A DNA stretch of 64,000 nucleotides. Source: Bin5 sp965218625. Lineage in GTDB: Bacteria > Chloroflexota > Anaerolineae > Caldilineales > Caldilineaceae. Below are positions 1-7,221 of the stretch, piece by piece. The translations under genes were made by a program, and so were the position numbers. Every line of letters starts with the position of its first letter. The first letter of the stretch is position 1. Location of the stretch: the NCBI GenBank assembly GCA_965218625.1, contig CBDCLG010000012.1, forward strand, positions 1 to 64,000, written 5' to 3'. Under the pieces are notes generated by a model. It saw only the letters and a program-made list of their open reading frames with translations. It was not told where the DNA came from and made no database searches.

Positions 1-687
1 CGTAGGCTGGGGTGTGGCCTCGCTCACCTTCGTGGCGCTTTGGTCGCCGGTCGTTGGCGTGCCTTGGGTGGAAACCTCTTCGCTCTCCGTGTCCGAGGGG
101 CTTTCCCCAGTCGACATGACTCCAATGCCGCCGTTTTCTTGCTCCTCGCGAACGGCGGTACCACTGCCTCCGCTGGTTGAGGCGGTTCCGCCCACGAGGG
201 TCACCTGAATTTGCGGCGTTGCGGTCTGGGCGGACTGCTGATCGCTACCGGTCGCAAGGGTACCGACCTGGGGCTGTGGCAGTGAGATATCGGCGGCGAC
301 GACGACCAGCAACAGGACGGCCGCGGCCATAGCCGCGTTGCGATACAGCGGATTCCCGCCAGCGAGGAAACTGAGTATGCGCTGCCACGGAGTCTCGGCT
401 GGGGGGGCTTCGATCCCGGCCGCATGGGAACGGTTTGCCCGTGCGCGGCGTGCGTGCAGAACGTCCTCGACCTGGCTTTCGGCCAGAACAAACGAACGGG
501 GCAAGGCGGCTTTCGGCAACTCGCGAAGCAGGTCCACCGTACGGCGCAGGGATTCCACTTCCCAGGCGACCTGTTCGCTGGCCGCCATAGCCGTCTCGAC
601 CTGAAGTCGTTCCTCGGCTGTGACGTCCCCGTCTACGTAGGCCGCGATCAGGTCTTCGTCGATCGAATGTGAGAATTGTGCCGACAT
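1..687 (-). CDS. Anti-sigma factor-like membrane protein (partial, runs off left edge)
   Basis: The frame is open from an ATG at 687 to the window edge, giving 229 codons without a stop, so the C-terminus is missing. The N-terminus (MSAQFSHSIDEDLIAAYVDG...) is an acidic helical segment of about 70 residues like the sigma-binding domain of anti-sigma factors, but without an obvious HxxxCxxC zinc motif. One hydrophobic segment (around residues 118-133, AAMAAAVLLLVVVAAD) would place the rest outside the membrane. That outer part is rich in Ser, Thr, Gly and Gln and looks disordered. The gene lies 134 bp downstream of, and in the same direction as, an ECF sigma gene, which is the usual arrangement for a sigma/anti-sigma pair. 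The role as anti-sigma factor rests on context and architecture, not on a conserved motif. Confidence 0.7.
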   Translation of the reverse strand, partial: MSAQFSHSIDEDLIAAYVDGDVTAEERLQVETAMAASEQVAWEVESLRRTVDLLRELPKAALPRSFVLAESQVEDVLHARRARANRSHAAGIEAPPAETPWQRILSFLAGGNPLYRNAAMAAAVLLLVVVAADISLPQPQVGTLATGSDQQSAQTATPQIQVTLVGGTASTSGGSGTAVREEQENGGIGVMSTGESPSDTESEEVSTQGTPTTGDQSATKVSEATPQPT

Positions 688-821
688 TGTTTATGGCTCT
701 GAGGCGCTGCTGACTTTCTTGAACAGTTTTGCAGACTGACCGCGTCTGGTATGCCGGCCTACGGGCTCCCTTCCAGGTTGCCGGTTCCAATGGGGAATCC
801 GGGCCGGAGAATTGAGTTCCC

Positions 822-1411
822 CTACTTCCTAGAATGACGATAATCGGCTGGCAAAAGTTCCGTATGCTGGTTGAGATAATCCCTTACACGGCCACGCGCC
901 CTGCTGATGCGGGATTTTACCGTACCGACGGCAACGCTTGTGATGTCCGCAATCTCCTCGTAGGCGTACCCTTCGATGTCGCGAAGAACAATCGTCGTAC
1001 GCAGGACTTCCGGTAAGGACGTAATTGCGGAGCCGATCAGGGCCTGCAGCTCTCTTCGTTCGGCGAACTCCTGGGGGGATTCGCTGCGGTCGGTTAGTTC
1101 TGCAACGTACTCCTCCTCGACCGGCATATCATCGAGGCTTTCCGTCGTTTTCCGCTTTCGATGGCGCAGGTGGTCGTAGCAGGTGTTGACCACGATGCGC
1201 GTCAGCCAGCCTTGAAGCTCCCGCCCCGGTAGTTGTCCAGCCCCCGAAACGCCTTCAAAAAACTATCCTGAATGGCATCCGCGGCCGAGTCAGCGTCATC
1301 GAGAAGGCGGTACGCGACATTATAGCCAAACCCCTGATATTCGATAACCAGTTGGTTGAACGCCTCCAGGTCTCCTTGCTGCGAGCGTTCTATCAGATCT
1401 TCCAGGTTCAT
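822..1411 (-). pseudogene. ECF RNA polymerase sigma factor, split by a 1-nt frameshift
   Basis: The region encodes sigma region 2 in one frame (ATG at 1411, MNLEDLIERSQQGDLEAFNQL..., stop at 1202) and region 4 in another (about 1193 down to 822, with ...LPEVLRTTIVLRDIEGYAYEEIA and a helix-turn-helix). Near 1202-1212 the minus strand reads AAGGCTGGCTGACGCG. Adding one base gives the usual family join K-A/G-W-L-T-R-I-V-V-N-T. The total span is 590 nt, one base short of a multiple of three, as expected for a single deletion. Restored, the protein is about 196 aa, a normal ECF length. It is followed by the anti-sigma-like gene. The break may be real or an assembly error; everything else looks intact. 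Confidence 0.85.
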
Positions 1412-1568
1412 TTCCTGCCCGCTTTAGCACGCGAACGGCGGACTGTGCGGCCTTCCAGCCCTCTCTATTTCGATGCTGCGCCACGATAGACGGAAGTCGG
1501 TGGACTGTCCGCAATGGTTGTCAATGGAAGCGATTTACGCTCGAGAAGCGGAAGTAATTCGACGTCAC

Positions 1569-1598
1569 TTGACTGAACGGACGCCGAACCGCTATACT
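1569..1598 (+). promoter_or_regulatory. Sigma-A type promoter of tRNA-Leu
   Basis: TTGACT (1569-1574), an 18-bp spacer and TATACT (1593-1598) form a near-consensus promoter. The tRNA begins 9 nt after the -10 box, so the 5' leader would be almost absent. Confidence 0.8.
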
Positions 1599-1606
1599 GC
1601 ATTTGG

Positions 1607-1689
<83 letters not shown>

Positions 1690-1854
1690 AAGAGATCGGG
1701 GGAAGGTCGTGCCCGGAATGGGAATGGCTGCGCTGCCATCGCGGCAATTTCCCAGGCAGGTACCAGGCCGGTCGCCAGGGGACACTTATAAAGCCGGTGG
1801 TCTGCGCTGAAGGCAGGCCGTTTTGTGTCCCTCGCCGAAAGTGAACTACCCATT

Positions 1855-2100
1855 TTACGCGGGCGCCTCGTCCACTTCGTTCGACAAGATCAGGTCAGGA
1901 TATATTATAGCAGTTACGGAAATGAATCTCCAGTATTCTGGATATCCTATCACTTCTCCTGTTGTTTGATCAATGAAGACGCGGTCTCTATCTCCGGGAA
2001 GCTTGGGGATGGTGCGTGCAGGAGGCGCGTCTTTGGAGATTGGGTAGGTCTGCAATGTTGGGGAATTCAGACGGTGCGGCTGAGGACCGTTGATATCCAT
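1855..2100 (-). CDS. Possible small hypothetical protein (81 aa)
   Basis: This weakly supported reading frame fills part of the 490-bp interval between tRNA-Leu and the cNMP-domain gene. The product has a plausible centre (VFIDQTTGEVIGYPEYW), but there is no Shine-Dalgarno sequence before the ATG at 2100 and no family that I recognise. The region is more A+T-rich than its neighbours, and a TATAAT lies inside the frame on the same strand, so the frame may be fortuitous. The rest of 1689-2175 holds only candidate promoter elements. Confidence 0.25.
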   Translation of the reverse strand: MDINGPQPHRLNSPTLQTYPISKDAPPARTIPKLPGDRDRVFIDQTTGEVIGYPEYWRFISVTAIIYPDLILSNEVDEAPA

Positions 2101-2119
2101 TGGATAATTGACAGATAAT
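2090..2119 (+). promoter_or_regulatory. Candidate promoter of the cNMP-domain gene
   Basis: TTGATA (2090-2095), an 18-bp spacer and GATAAT (2114-2119) lie about 57 bp before the ATG at 2176. The match is moderate. A second possible -10 (TATTAT near 1910) lies further upstream. Confidence 0.4.
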
Positions 2120-2175
2120 CAGGCAGAATAGAGGAGAGTTCTGCGACAAAGCCATCGCGTTCGAAAGGAGTCTTC

Positions 2176-4044
2176 ATGTCCGTCGAATTCCTGCGCGCAA
2201 CGCCACTATTTCAAGGCTTGTCAGACGAAGAGCTGCGGGAGGTTGTTGTAGTTTTTCGCGAAGAGAATCAACGCGCGGGCGCTGCCATATTCCGAAACGA
2301 TGAGACCTGCAACGAACTTTATTTGATTCGCAATGGCTTTGTCCGCTTGCTGGACCCGGATGGCTCAGTGCTGGCGACGCTGGGCCCGGGAAGTTTGTTG
2401 GGTGAAGCGGAGTTCCTGCGCGGGCTGGCCCACAATACAAGCGCGGTGGTCGCCACGGATGTACAGTTGTGGGCTTTACCGGACGCAAACTTGCGGAGTT
2501 TGTTGCAGCGTCACTTCAACATTGGCGTAAAGCTCAGCCAGAACTTCGGCGAACAGATCGCGCAGTTGGAAGACTATCTGGTGGCACAACTTGCCAAAAC
2601 GCGTGCGCTTGGAGAGTTGCCGCACAAGGTACTCTGGCCGGTTGCAAGAAGCATGCAGCCGCACCAGCTCGAGCGAGGCAGTTTTCTCTACCGGACTGGG
2701 GAGCAGGCCGAGGCGCTGTTTCTCCTGGAGAGGGGAACGCTTGAACTGCAGCCAACACCGACGCCGGAGAATTCCAGCCCGAATACAAGCTCGGTGGAAT
2801 CGGGAAGTCTTTTCGGGGTGCTCCCACTCTTGACAAACAAGCCCTACGACTCCAGCGCGTATGCCGCGGAGGACTGCCTTATCTGGACGTTACCGGCGGC
2901 TACGTTTTACAGCTTGAGCAGCCAGTTTCCCTTGCTGCGCCGCACGCTAGGGCGCCACAGCCGCGGCCGTCTAAGTGTCGCGGACCAGACCCAGGCGGTT
3001 GTGAGACTTGCCCAGACACCTCTTTTTGCTCAGCTTGAGCCGGCCAACTTGCACGCGATCGTTCAGCGGTTGGTCCTACAGCATGTTCCGGCGGGCGAGC
3101 CGATTTACCGTTTGGGAGATCCGAGTGACGCTCTGTTTCTGGTTGACCAAGGCGAAGTGGAGTTGACCGCGGAAAACGAGAGTGGAGTCCTGCAGGAGCT
3201 GGCTCGAATCGGTGTCGGCAGCTTCTTTGGCGCCATGAGCCTGCTGACCGGCGAGGACCGCCTGGAGAACGCAACTGCTATCCGCAATACGAATTTGTGG
3301 GTGTTGTACAGAGCAGATCTTCAGGAGTTGGTGGGCCTTCATCCTGCCATAGGATCGGCCCTTGATCAGGCGGTTTCAGCGCGCCTCAGCGCGCGTCAGG
3401 ACACGATGGACGAGGGACGTCTACGCCGATTTCCGCTGCTGACCGACCTCTCCTCGCGCGAGCTCAGGGAGGTCGCACGTCATTTGCAACAAGCTCATAT
3501 TCGTGCCGGCGAGCAGATTTACCGGGCAGGTGCGCCGAGCGACGCGCTCTATTTCATTGAAGGTGGAATTGTCCGGCTGCAGCCGGTCAACGGCGCAGGC
3601 AGCTGGACGCGCGGTGAGGGAGAAATCTTTGGAGAAAAGGCGATTCTTTCTGACGAACCATACGGGCAGAGCGCCTTTGCCGAGACAGACCTGGAGCTGC
3701 TCCTCATTGAGCAGCCTGGGCTGGACGCTCTCAAGTCGCGGCTGCCAGCGCTTGCATTCGACTTAAGTCGGATTCTGAGCCATCCGGTGGCAGAAGGTGA
3801 GGAGTTTGCGGGCGTGCCCCAGCAGCGCGCCGGCGATGCATCCGACGCATACTCCGATCCAGAGTACGGCCGCCAAGCCTCGACACGTCCGGACGAATTT
3901 CCTCCCCCACGTTTCCGCCGCGGCGGCGGAAACTGGTTGGGAAATCTCAGTGCCTGGGCGAAAATACGTCTTCTGCTGGTCGTAGTCCTGCTGCTGTACC
4001 TCGTCGGTTACGTCGTGCCAACTCTTCTTGGTCTGTTCCCCTGA
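2176..4044 (+). CDS. Four-domain cyclic-nucleotide-binding-like, tail-anchored protein
   Basis: The 622-aa protein consists of four tandem CRP/cNMP-binding-type beta-barrels (about residues 5-130, 145-265, 275-395 and 410-535), a proline/charged linker and a single C-terminal membrane helix (about 598-618, rich in L and V), so the barrels face the cytoplasm. There is no helix-turn-helix and no effector domain. The phosphate-binding cassettes are degenerate: canonical GE...R reads GE...H in domain 1, GV...Y in 2, GA...R in 3 and GE...Y in 4. No domain therefore keeps both the Glu and the Arg that hold cAMP or cGMP. The protein may be a scaffold or may bind something else. The start is set by AAAGGAG six bases before the ATG. 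Confidence 0.85.
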   Translation: MSVEFLRATPLFQGLSDEELREVVVVFREENQRAGAAIFRNDETCNELYLIRNGFVRLLDPDGSVLATLGPGSLLGEAEFLRGLAHNTSAVVATDVQLWALPDANLRSLLQRHFNIGVKLSQNFGEQIAQLEDYLVAQLAKTRALGELPHKVLWPVARSMQPHQLERGSFLYRTGEQAEALFLLERGTLELQPTPTPENSSPNTSSVESGSLFGVLPLLTNKPYDSSAYAAEDCLIWTLPAATFYSLSSQFPLLRRTLGRHSRGRLSVADQTQAVVRLAQTPLFAQLEPANLHAIVQRLVLQHVPAGEPIYRLGDPSDALFLVDQGEVELTAENESGVLQELARIGVGSFFGAMSLLTGEDRLENATAIRNTNLWVLYRADLQELVGLHPAIGSALDQAVSARLSARQDTMDEGRLRRFPLLTDLSSRELREVARHLQQAHIRAGEQIYRAGAPSDALYFIEGGIVRLQPVNGAGSWTRGEGEIFGEKAILSDEPYGQSAFAETDLELLLIEQPGLDALKSRLPALAFDLSRILSHPVAEGEEFAGVPQQRAGDASDAYSDPEYGRQASTRPDEFPPPRFRRGGGNWLGNLSAWAKIRLLLVVVLLLYLVGYVVPTLLGLFP

Positions 4045-4156
4045 CCTGTTTCCTGCCTGGGCCACCAGGTAACTGGAAGTTCCAGAGGAGGTCCGGGCCA
4101 GGAGAAGCAGCCATGCCGGAGAGAGGGCGCCTGCAGTCTTGTCATGTGCGCGCTCA

Positions 4157-5209
4157 TCACCAACCCTTCGCCAGGATAGGCCACTCCAGCTCAACTTCTC
4201 CGTTTCTGTGACCTACCACACGCGCAAAGAGATTATTTGAGACGCAGCAGTGGTTGGCGAGCACGGTGACCCGTTCGCCGATCTCCGGCTTGCGTGCGCA
4301 GCGGGAAACGTCGACGTGGCCGTGCTCCTCCGACAGCTTGAAGAGTTCCGCCTGCGGATACTCGATGATCAGTCCATGGCCGGATGACATTCTGGCGCTG
4401 TCCGCGGCCAACGACTTGCCGCCCGAATCCAAAACGACCCGATCCTCGGTTGGCCGGCTGACGACGGTTGCGAGCACGGAGTATGAGCATTGATCCAGGG
4501 TCATTGCGCCGGCATCGACCAGGTTACGGTCGCCGTAGACGTACATGCCGGCCCGATATTCGGTGAATTCGGTGAACTCATGGGCCTGCCACATTACGAA
4601 GGAGCTGCCGCCGCTGACCCGTTCCGCGGCCAGCCCATCCTGGGCGAACAGCATCTTTGACTCGGCCATAAAGGCGTTGGCTTCCGGGTTGCAAGGGTAT
4701 ACCATGAGTCCGCCGAAGCGCAGGTTGGCAGCGCTGTCGATCTGCCGGGCGAGAGCGCGCACGCCTTCGGTTGTGGTCACACCGCAACGTTCATAGCCAC
4801 CGTCCATTTCAACCAGGACGGGCAGAATCGTGCCTTCCTGCGCGGCGGCTTCGGCGTAGCCTTCGACCGTGCGGGCGGAGTCGGCGGTGACGCTGATTCT
4901 GGCCCGACGCGAGAGAAGCATCAGCCGTCTCAATTTGGTCTGGCTGAGCAAGTTGTAGGGCAGGAAGATGTCGTGGATGCCTGCGCTGCACATCACTTCT
5001 GCTTCGCCCAAGGTCTGGCAGGTGATGCCGACAGCGCCCGCCTGCATCTGCATGTGGGCGATGGCCGGGATGCGGTGTGTCTTTATGTGGGGGCGGTTGT
5101 CGATGCCGTGCTTGTCCAGGTAGGCCTGGAGCCGCTCGATGTTGGCGGAAAGCCGGTCCAGATCGACGACTGCAACCGGGGTATCAAGTTCTTCGATTTG
5201 CATGAGCAT
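4157..5209 (-). CDS. DSD1/D-threonine aldolase-family PLP enzyme
   Basis: The protein is 350 aa. The N-terminal alanine-racemase-type TIM barrel (about residues 1-240) carries the PLP-lysine motif RPHIKTH near residue 42. A C-terminal D-serine-dehydratase-like barrel ends with NHCC, the His-Cys pair that binds the metal in this family. Members are PLP- and metal-dependent and act on D-3-hydroxy amino acids (retro-aldol cleavage of D-threonine, or D-serine dehydration). The substrate cannot be told from sequence. The gene overlaps the end of the upstream membrane-protein gene by 26 bp, so translation is probably coupled. ATGs at 5209 and 5203 are both possible starts; the second has AGAGGA seven bases before it. 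Confidence 0.85.
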   Translation of the reverse strand: MLMQIEELDTPVAVVDLDRLSANIERLQAYLDKHGIDNRPHIKTHRIPAIAHMQMQAGAVGITCQTLGEAEVMCSAGIHDIFLPYNLLSQTKLRRLMLLSRRARISVTADSARTVEGYAEAAAQEGTILPVLVEMDGGYERCGVTTTEGVRALARQIDSAANLRFGGLMVYPCNPEANAFMAESKMLFAQDGLAAERVSGGSSFVMWQAHEFTEFTEYRAGMYVYGDRNLVDAGAMTLDQCSYSVLATVVSRPTEDRVVLDSGGKSLAADSARMSSGHGLIIEYPQAELFKLSEEHGHVDVSRCARKPEIGERVTVLANHCCVSNNLFARVVGHRNGEVELEWPILAKGW

Positions 5210-5549
5210 TCCTCTGTTCGACGATCAGCAACAGGACCAGAATCAGTTCAACAGCCTTGGTAAGAAGACCAAAGCCGTTCTCCAGAGACTCTAATTGGTT
5301 GAGCACAAAGTAGGCGATTATCGTAACGGCCGTGTAGGCCACAAGCGCCCAGCGAATGGTGGTCCTCAAGTTGGCGAGTCGGGGGACCAGGTAGAGGGCG
5401 ACTACCAGTGCGATGAATCCCAGCCCGTTGAGGATGAAGATGGGGATCCCATCCTGGACGCCAAGAAACAGATGGATCAAGCCGGTCAGAAGCGCGAGCC
5501 CCATGATACGGTATGACTGTGCATTCAAGGATCGAAATTCGTCCATCAT
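5184..5549 (-). CDS. Small four-helix membrane protein
   Basis: The product is 121 aa and almost entirely hydrophobic, with four predicted membrane helices, a short cytoplasmic start (MMDEFRSLNAQSYRIMG) and a charged tail (VEQRNAHANRRT). An excellent Shine-Dalgarno (AGGAGGT at 5555-5561) sets the start at the paired ATGs 5549/5546, not at the longer open frame. A -10-like TATACT (5616-5611, minus strand) lies 60 bp upstream without a good -35. The gene is translationally coupled to the D-threonine-aldolase-like gene. I do not recognise the family. Integral-membrane character is the only firm statement. Confidence 0.75.
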   Translation of the reverse strand: MMDEFRSLNAQSYRIMGLALLTGLIHLFLGVQDGIPIFILNGLGFIALVVALYLVPRLANLRTTIRWALVAYTAVTIIAYFVLNQLESLENGFGLLTKAVELILVLLLIVEQRNAHANRRT

Positions 5550-5655
5550 CTTGAACCTCCTTTCTTGGGCCCGACACGGGGACGCCGACGCGTTGCATAG
5601 GTCGGGCCACAGTATAGTCTCACACAATTGTTTTTTGCTCAACGACCGGCTCGGT

Positions 5656-5849
5656 CAGGGCAATCGCATCTAAATCCGGACGCCAAAATATCCCACGAAG
5701 GGCACCCACAAGGGGTGCCTCTACAAATTGTCCATCGTTTTCGGCTCAAAAACCGATCTCCAAAAGGGCTGTTTTCGGCTGTTTTTTCACAGTTGGGCTC
5801 GAATCAGGTAGTGTCGCGGGTCTTGGCCCAATTCGATGCAATCGCCCTG
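5656..5849. repeat. MITE-like element, copy 1
   Basis: This 194-bp non-coding repeat is bounded by imperfect terminal inverted repeats CAGGGCAATCGCATC / GATGCAATCGCCCTG. It is flanked by near-identical 10-bp sequences, CCGGCTCGGT (5646-5655) and CCGGCCTGGT (5850-5859), which differ at two positions. Inside is a hairpin GGGCACCC-ACAA-GGGGTGCC. It matches the element at 23180-23394 over its whole length apart from about 20 bp. No transposase is encoded. It fills most of the gap between the small membrane protein and the CDP-alcohol phosphotransferase. Confidence 0.8.
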
Positions 5850-5876
5850 CCGGCCTGGTACGGCCCTTTGGACCGG

Positions 5877-7040
5877 CTACTCTTCTACGACGGCGCCTAT
5901 TCGCAGCCAGCGTTCTTCCGGGATCCAGAGGGTGAAGTGGCCGCTCCCCAGGACTATCAGCAGTGATGAAATGAACAGGAGCGGGAGTCCCAACGCCGGT
6001 TGGCCGCCGAAGGCATAGTCGACGTAGGAGGCTAAGCTGACAAGGCCGGATGCCGATCTTGTGGCAAGCCCCAGCAGGACGGCGAGGCCACCGAGCGCGC
6101 CGACCAGAGCGATGAGCAGATTCGCGGCCGCTGGCAGATGGGATGCACCGGAAAACAGGTTCATCACGAGAAGCGAGACGAGCCCCGCGGCCAGGATTCG
6201 CAGACCAACCGGCAACCACAAGAGCGACCACATCTTCAGTCGGGCGCGCCAAATCGTGTAGGTTGAATTGTCGGGTCTTATCCATCCGACGGTTACAAGC
6301 CAGTCGCGCACAAAGCTGAGGGTAACCGCGCCGCCGAAGACTGCGCCGACGACATAGGTTTCAGGCGGTTTGAAGATCGGCCAGAGCACGGTGGACAGAA
6401 ATATCATGAGCAGGCCAGCGATTATGCGCCGCTGATTGCTGTCCGTCATCGGGTGGTTAGGCAGTCCTTTGCGTGTCCGCAGCAGCATTCCTCCGACAAA
6501 GAGCGGACGCGCCAAGCCCACCAGCAGAAAGACCAGGGGCAGCTGCCCGTATTGCACGGCAAGCATGCACGCGACAAGCACTCCTAAACCGTCGAATTCC
6601 ATGTCAAGCGTCTCGCCCAACCGCGAGACACGGTCTGTCTTGCGTGCGACATAGCCGTCAAAAACGTCGGTGACGCTTGCTGCCACGTATAGCAGTGCTG
6701 GCAGCCAGTCCATCGGTCCTCCCGGCCGGGGAAGAAGGAGGAATCCGGCCATCCAGGCGTAGGCGAGGCCGCGGTAGATTGTCAGCAGGTTGGCGGGGCC
6801 CAAGTCCGGATACAGCTGGTCCGAATTGGGGTGGTGATTCTGGTGAAGGACGCGGCGCAGGTACCAGAATTCGCCGGCAACGACGACTGCTGAGAACATG
6901 AGCCAGCGTCGTGCGTTGAAGTCGGTGTTTTGGGCTGTGAACCGCAGAAGCAGCACGCCGACGAGCAGGGTCACACTGCAAATCAACGTAAGCCGCCTGG
7001 CGCTTTTCTGCAAAAGCGCGAACTTTTCCTCTTCTGTCAT
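5877..7040 (-). CDS. CDP-alcohol phosphotransferase with C-terminal DoxX-like domain
   Basis: The protein is 387 aa and integral to the membrane. The complete CDP-OH-P signature D-x2-D-G-x2-A-R-x8-G-x3-D-x3-D runs from D125 to D150, beginning DVFDGYVAR. These enzymes transfer a phospho-alcohol group from a CDP-activated donor to a second alcohol, as in phosphatidylglycerol-phosphate or phosphatidylinositol synthesis. After about residue 265 there are four more hydrophobic segments resembling DoxX-family membrane domains, which is an unusual extension. The open frame continues upstream to 7400, but that part is antisense to the glycogen synthase gene. The ATG at 7040 has GGAGA before it and starts a sensible cytoplasmic N-terminus (MTEEEKFALLQ). 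The gene is divergent from the glycogen synthase gene across 181 bp. Confidence 0.85.
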   Translation of the reverse strand: MTEEEKFALLQKSARRLTLICSVTLLVGVLLLRFTAQNTDFNARRWLMFSAVVVAGEFWYLRRVLHQNHHPNSDQLYPDLGPANLLTIYRGLAYAWMAGFLLLPRPGGPMDWLPALLYVAASVTDVFDGYVARKTDRVSRLGETLDMEFDGLGVLVACMLAVQYGQLPLVFLLVGLARPLFVGGMLLRTRKGLPNHPMTDSNQRRIIAGLLMIFLSTVLWPIFKPPETYVVGAVFGGAVTLSFVRDWLVTVGWIRPDNSTYTIWRARLKMWSLLWLPVGLRILAAGLVSLLVMNLFSGASHLPAAANLLIALVGALGGLAVLLGLATRSASGLVSLASYVDYAFGGQPALGLPLLFISSLLIVLGSGHFTLWIPEERWLRIGAVVEE

Positions 7041-7177
7041 CCGGTTCTCCAGGTCGGTAGGGCCGTGCGCGCCACCATAGCATAGTATGGCGCAACGCTC
7101 AATCTCAAGCCACCGGTCACTGCCGGCCTGGGCTGCCTGGGAGTCCGCAAAATGATTGGTTTGCGCTTGTTGTCCTG

Positions 7178-7186
7178 TGCTATGAT
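7178..7186 (+). promoter_or_regulatory. Extended -10 promoter of the glycogen synthase-like gene
   Basis: TGC-TATGAT (7178-7186) is an extended -10 element. The expected start of transcription is about 29 nt before the GTG at 7222. There is no convincing -35 box. Confidence 0.45.
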
Positions 7187-7221
7187 GGTATGAATCGACG
7201 ACCATTTGTTGGGAGAAAGAC

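Noticed and set aside
245..790. 181-codon minus-strand frame at the left edge
   Set aside because: It is a shifted frame of the anti-sigma-like gene; composition is Arg/Gly/Pro-rich in the manner of GC-rich shadow frames.
5628..5966. Open frame with a product similar to that of 23149-23415
   Set aside because: The similarity comes from the MITE copies: both frames are non-coding repeat translated by chance, lack ribosome-binding sites and run into antisense of other genes.
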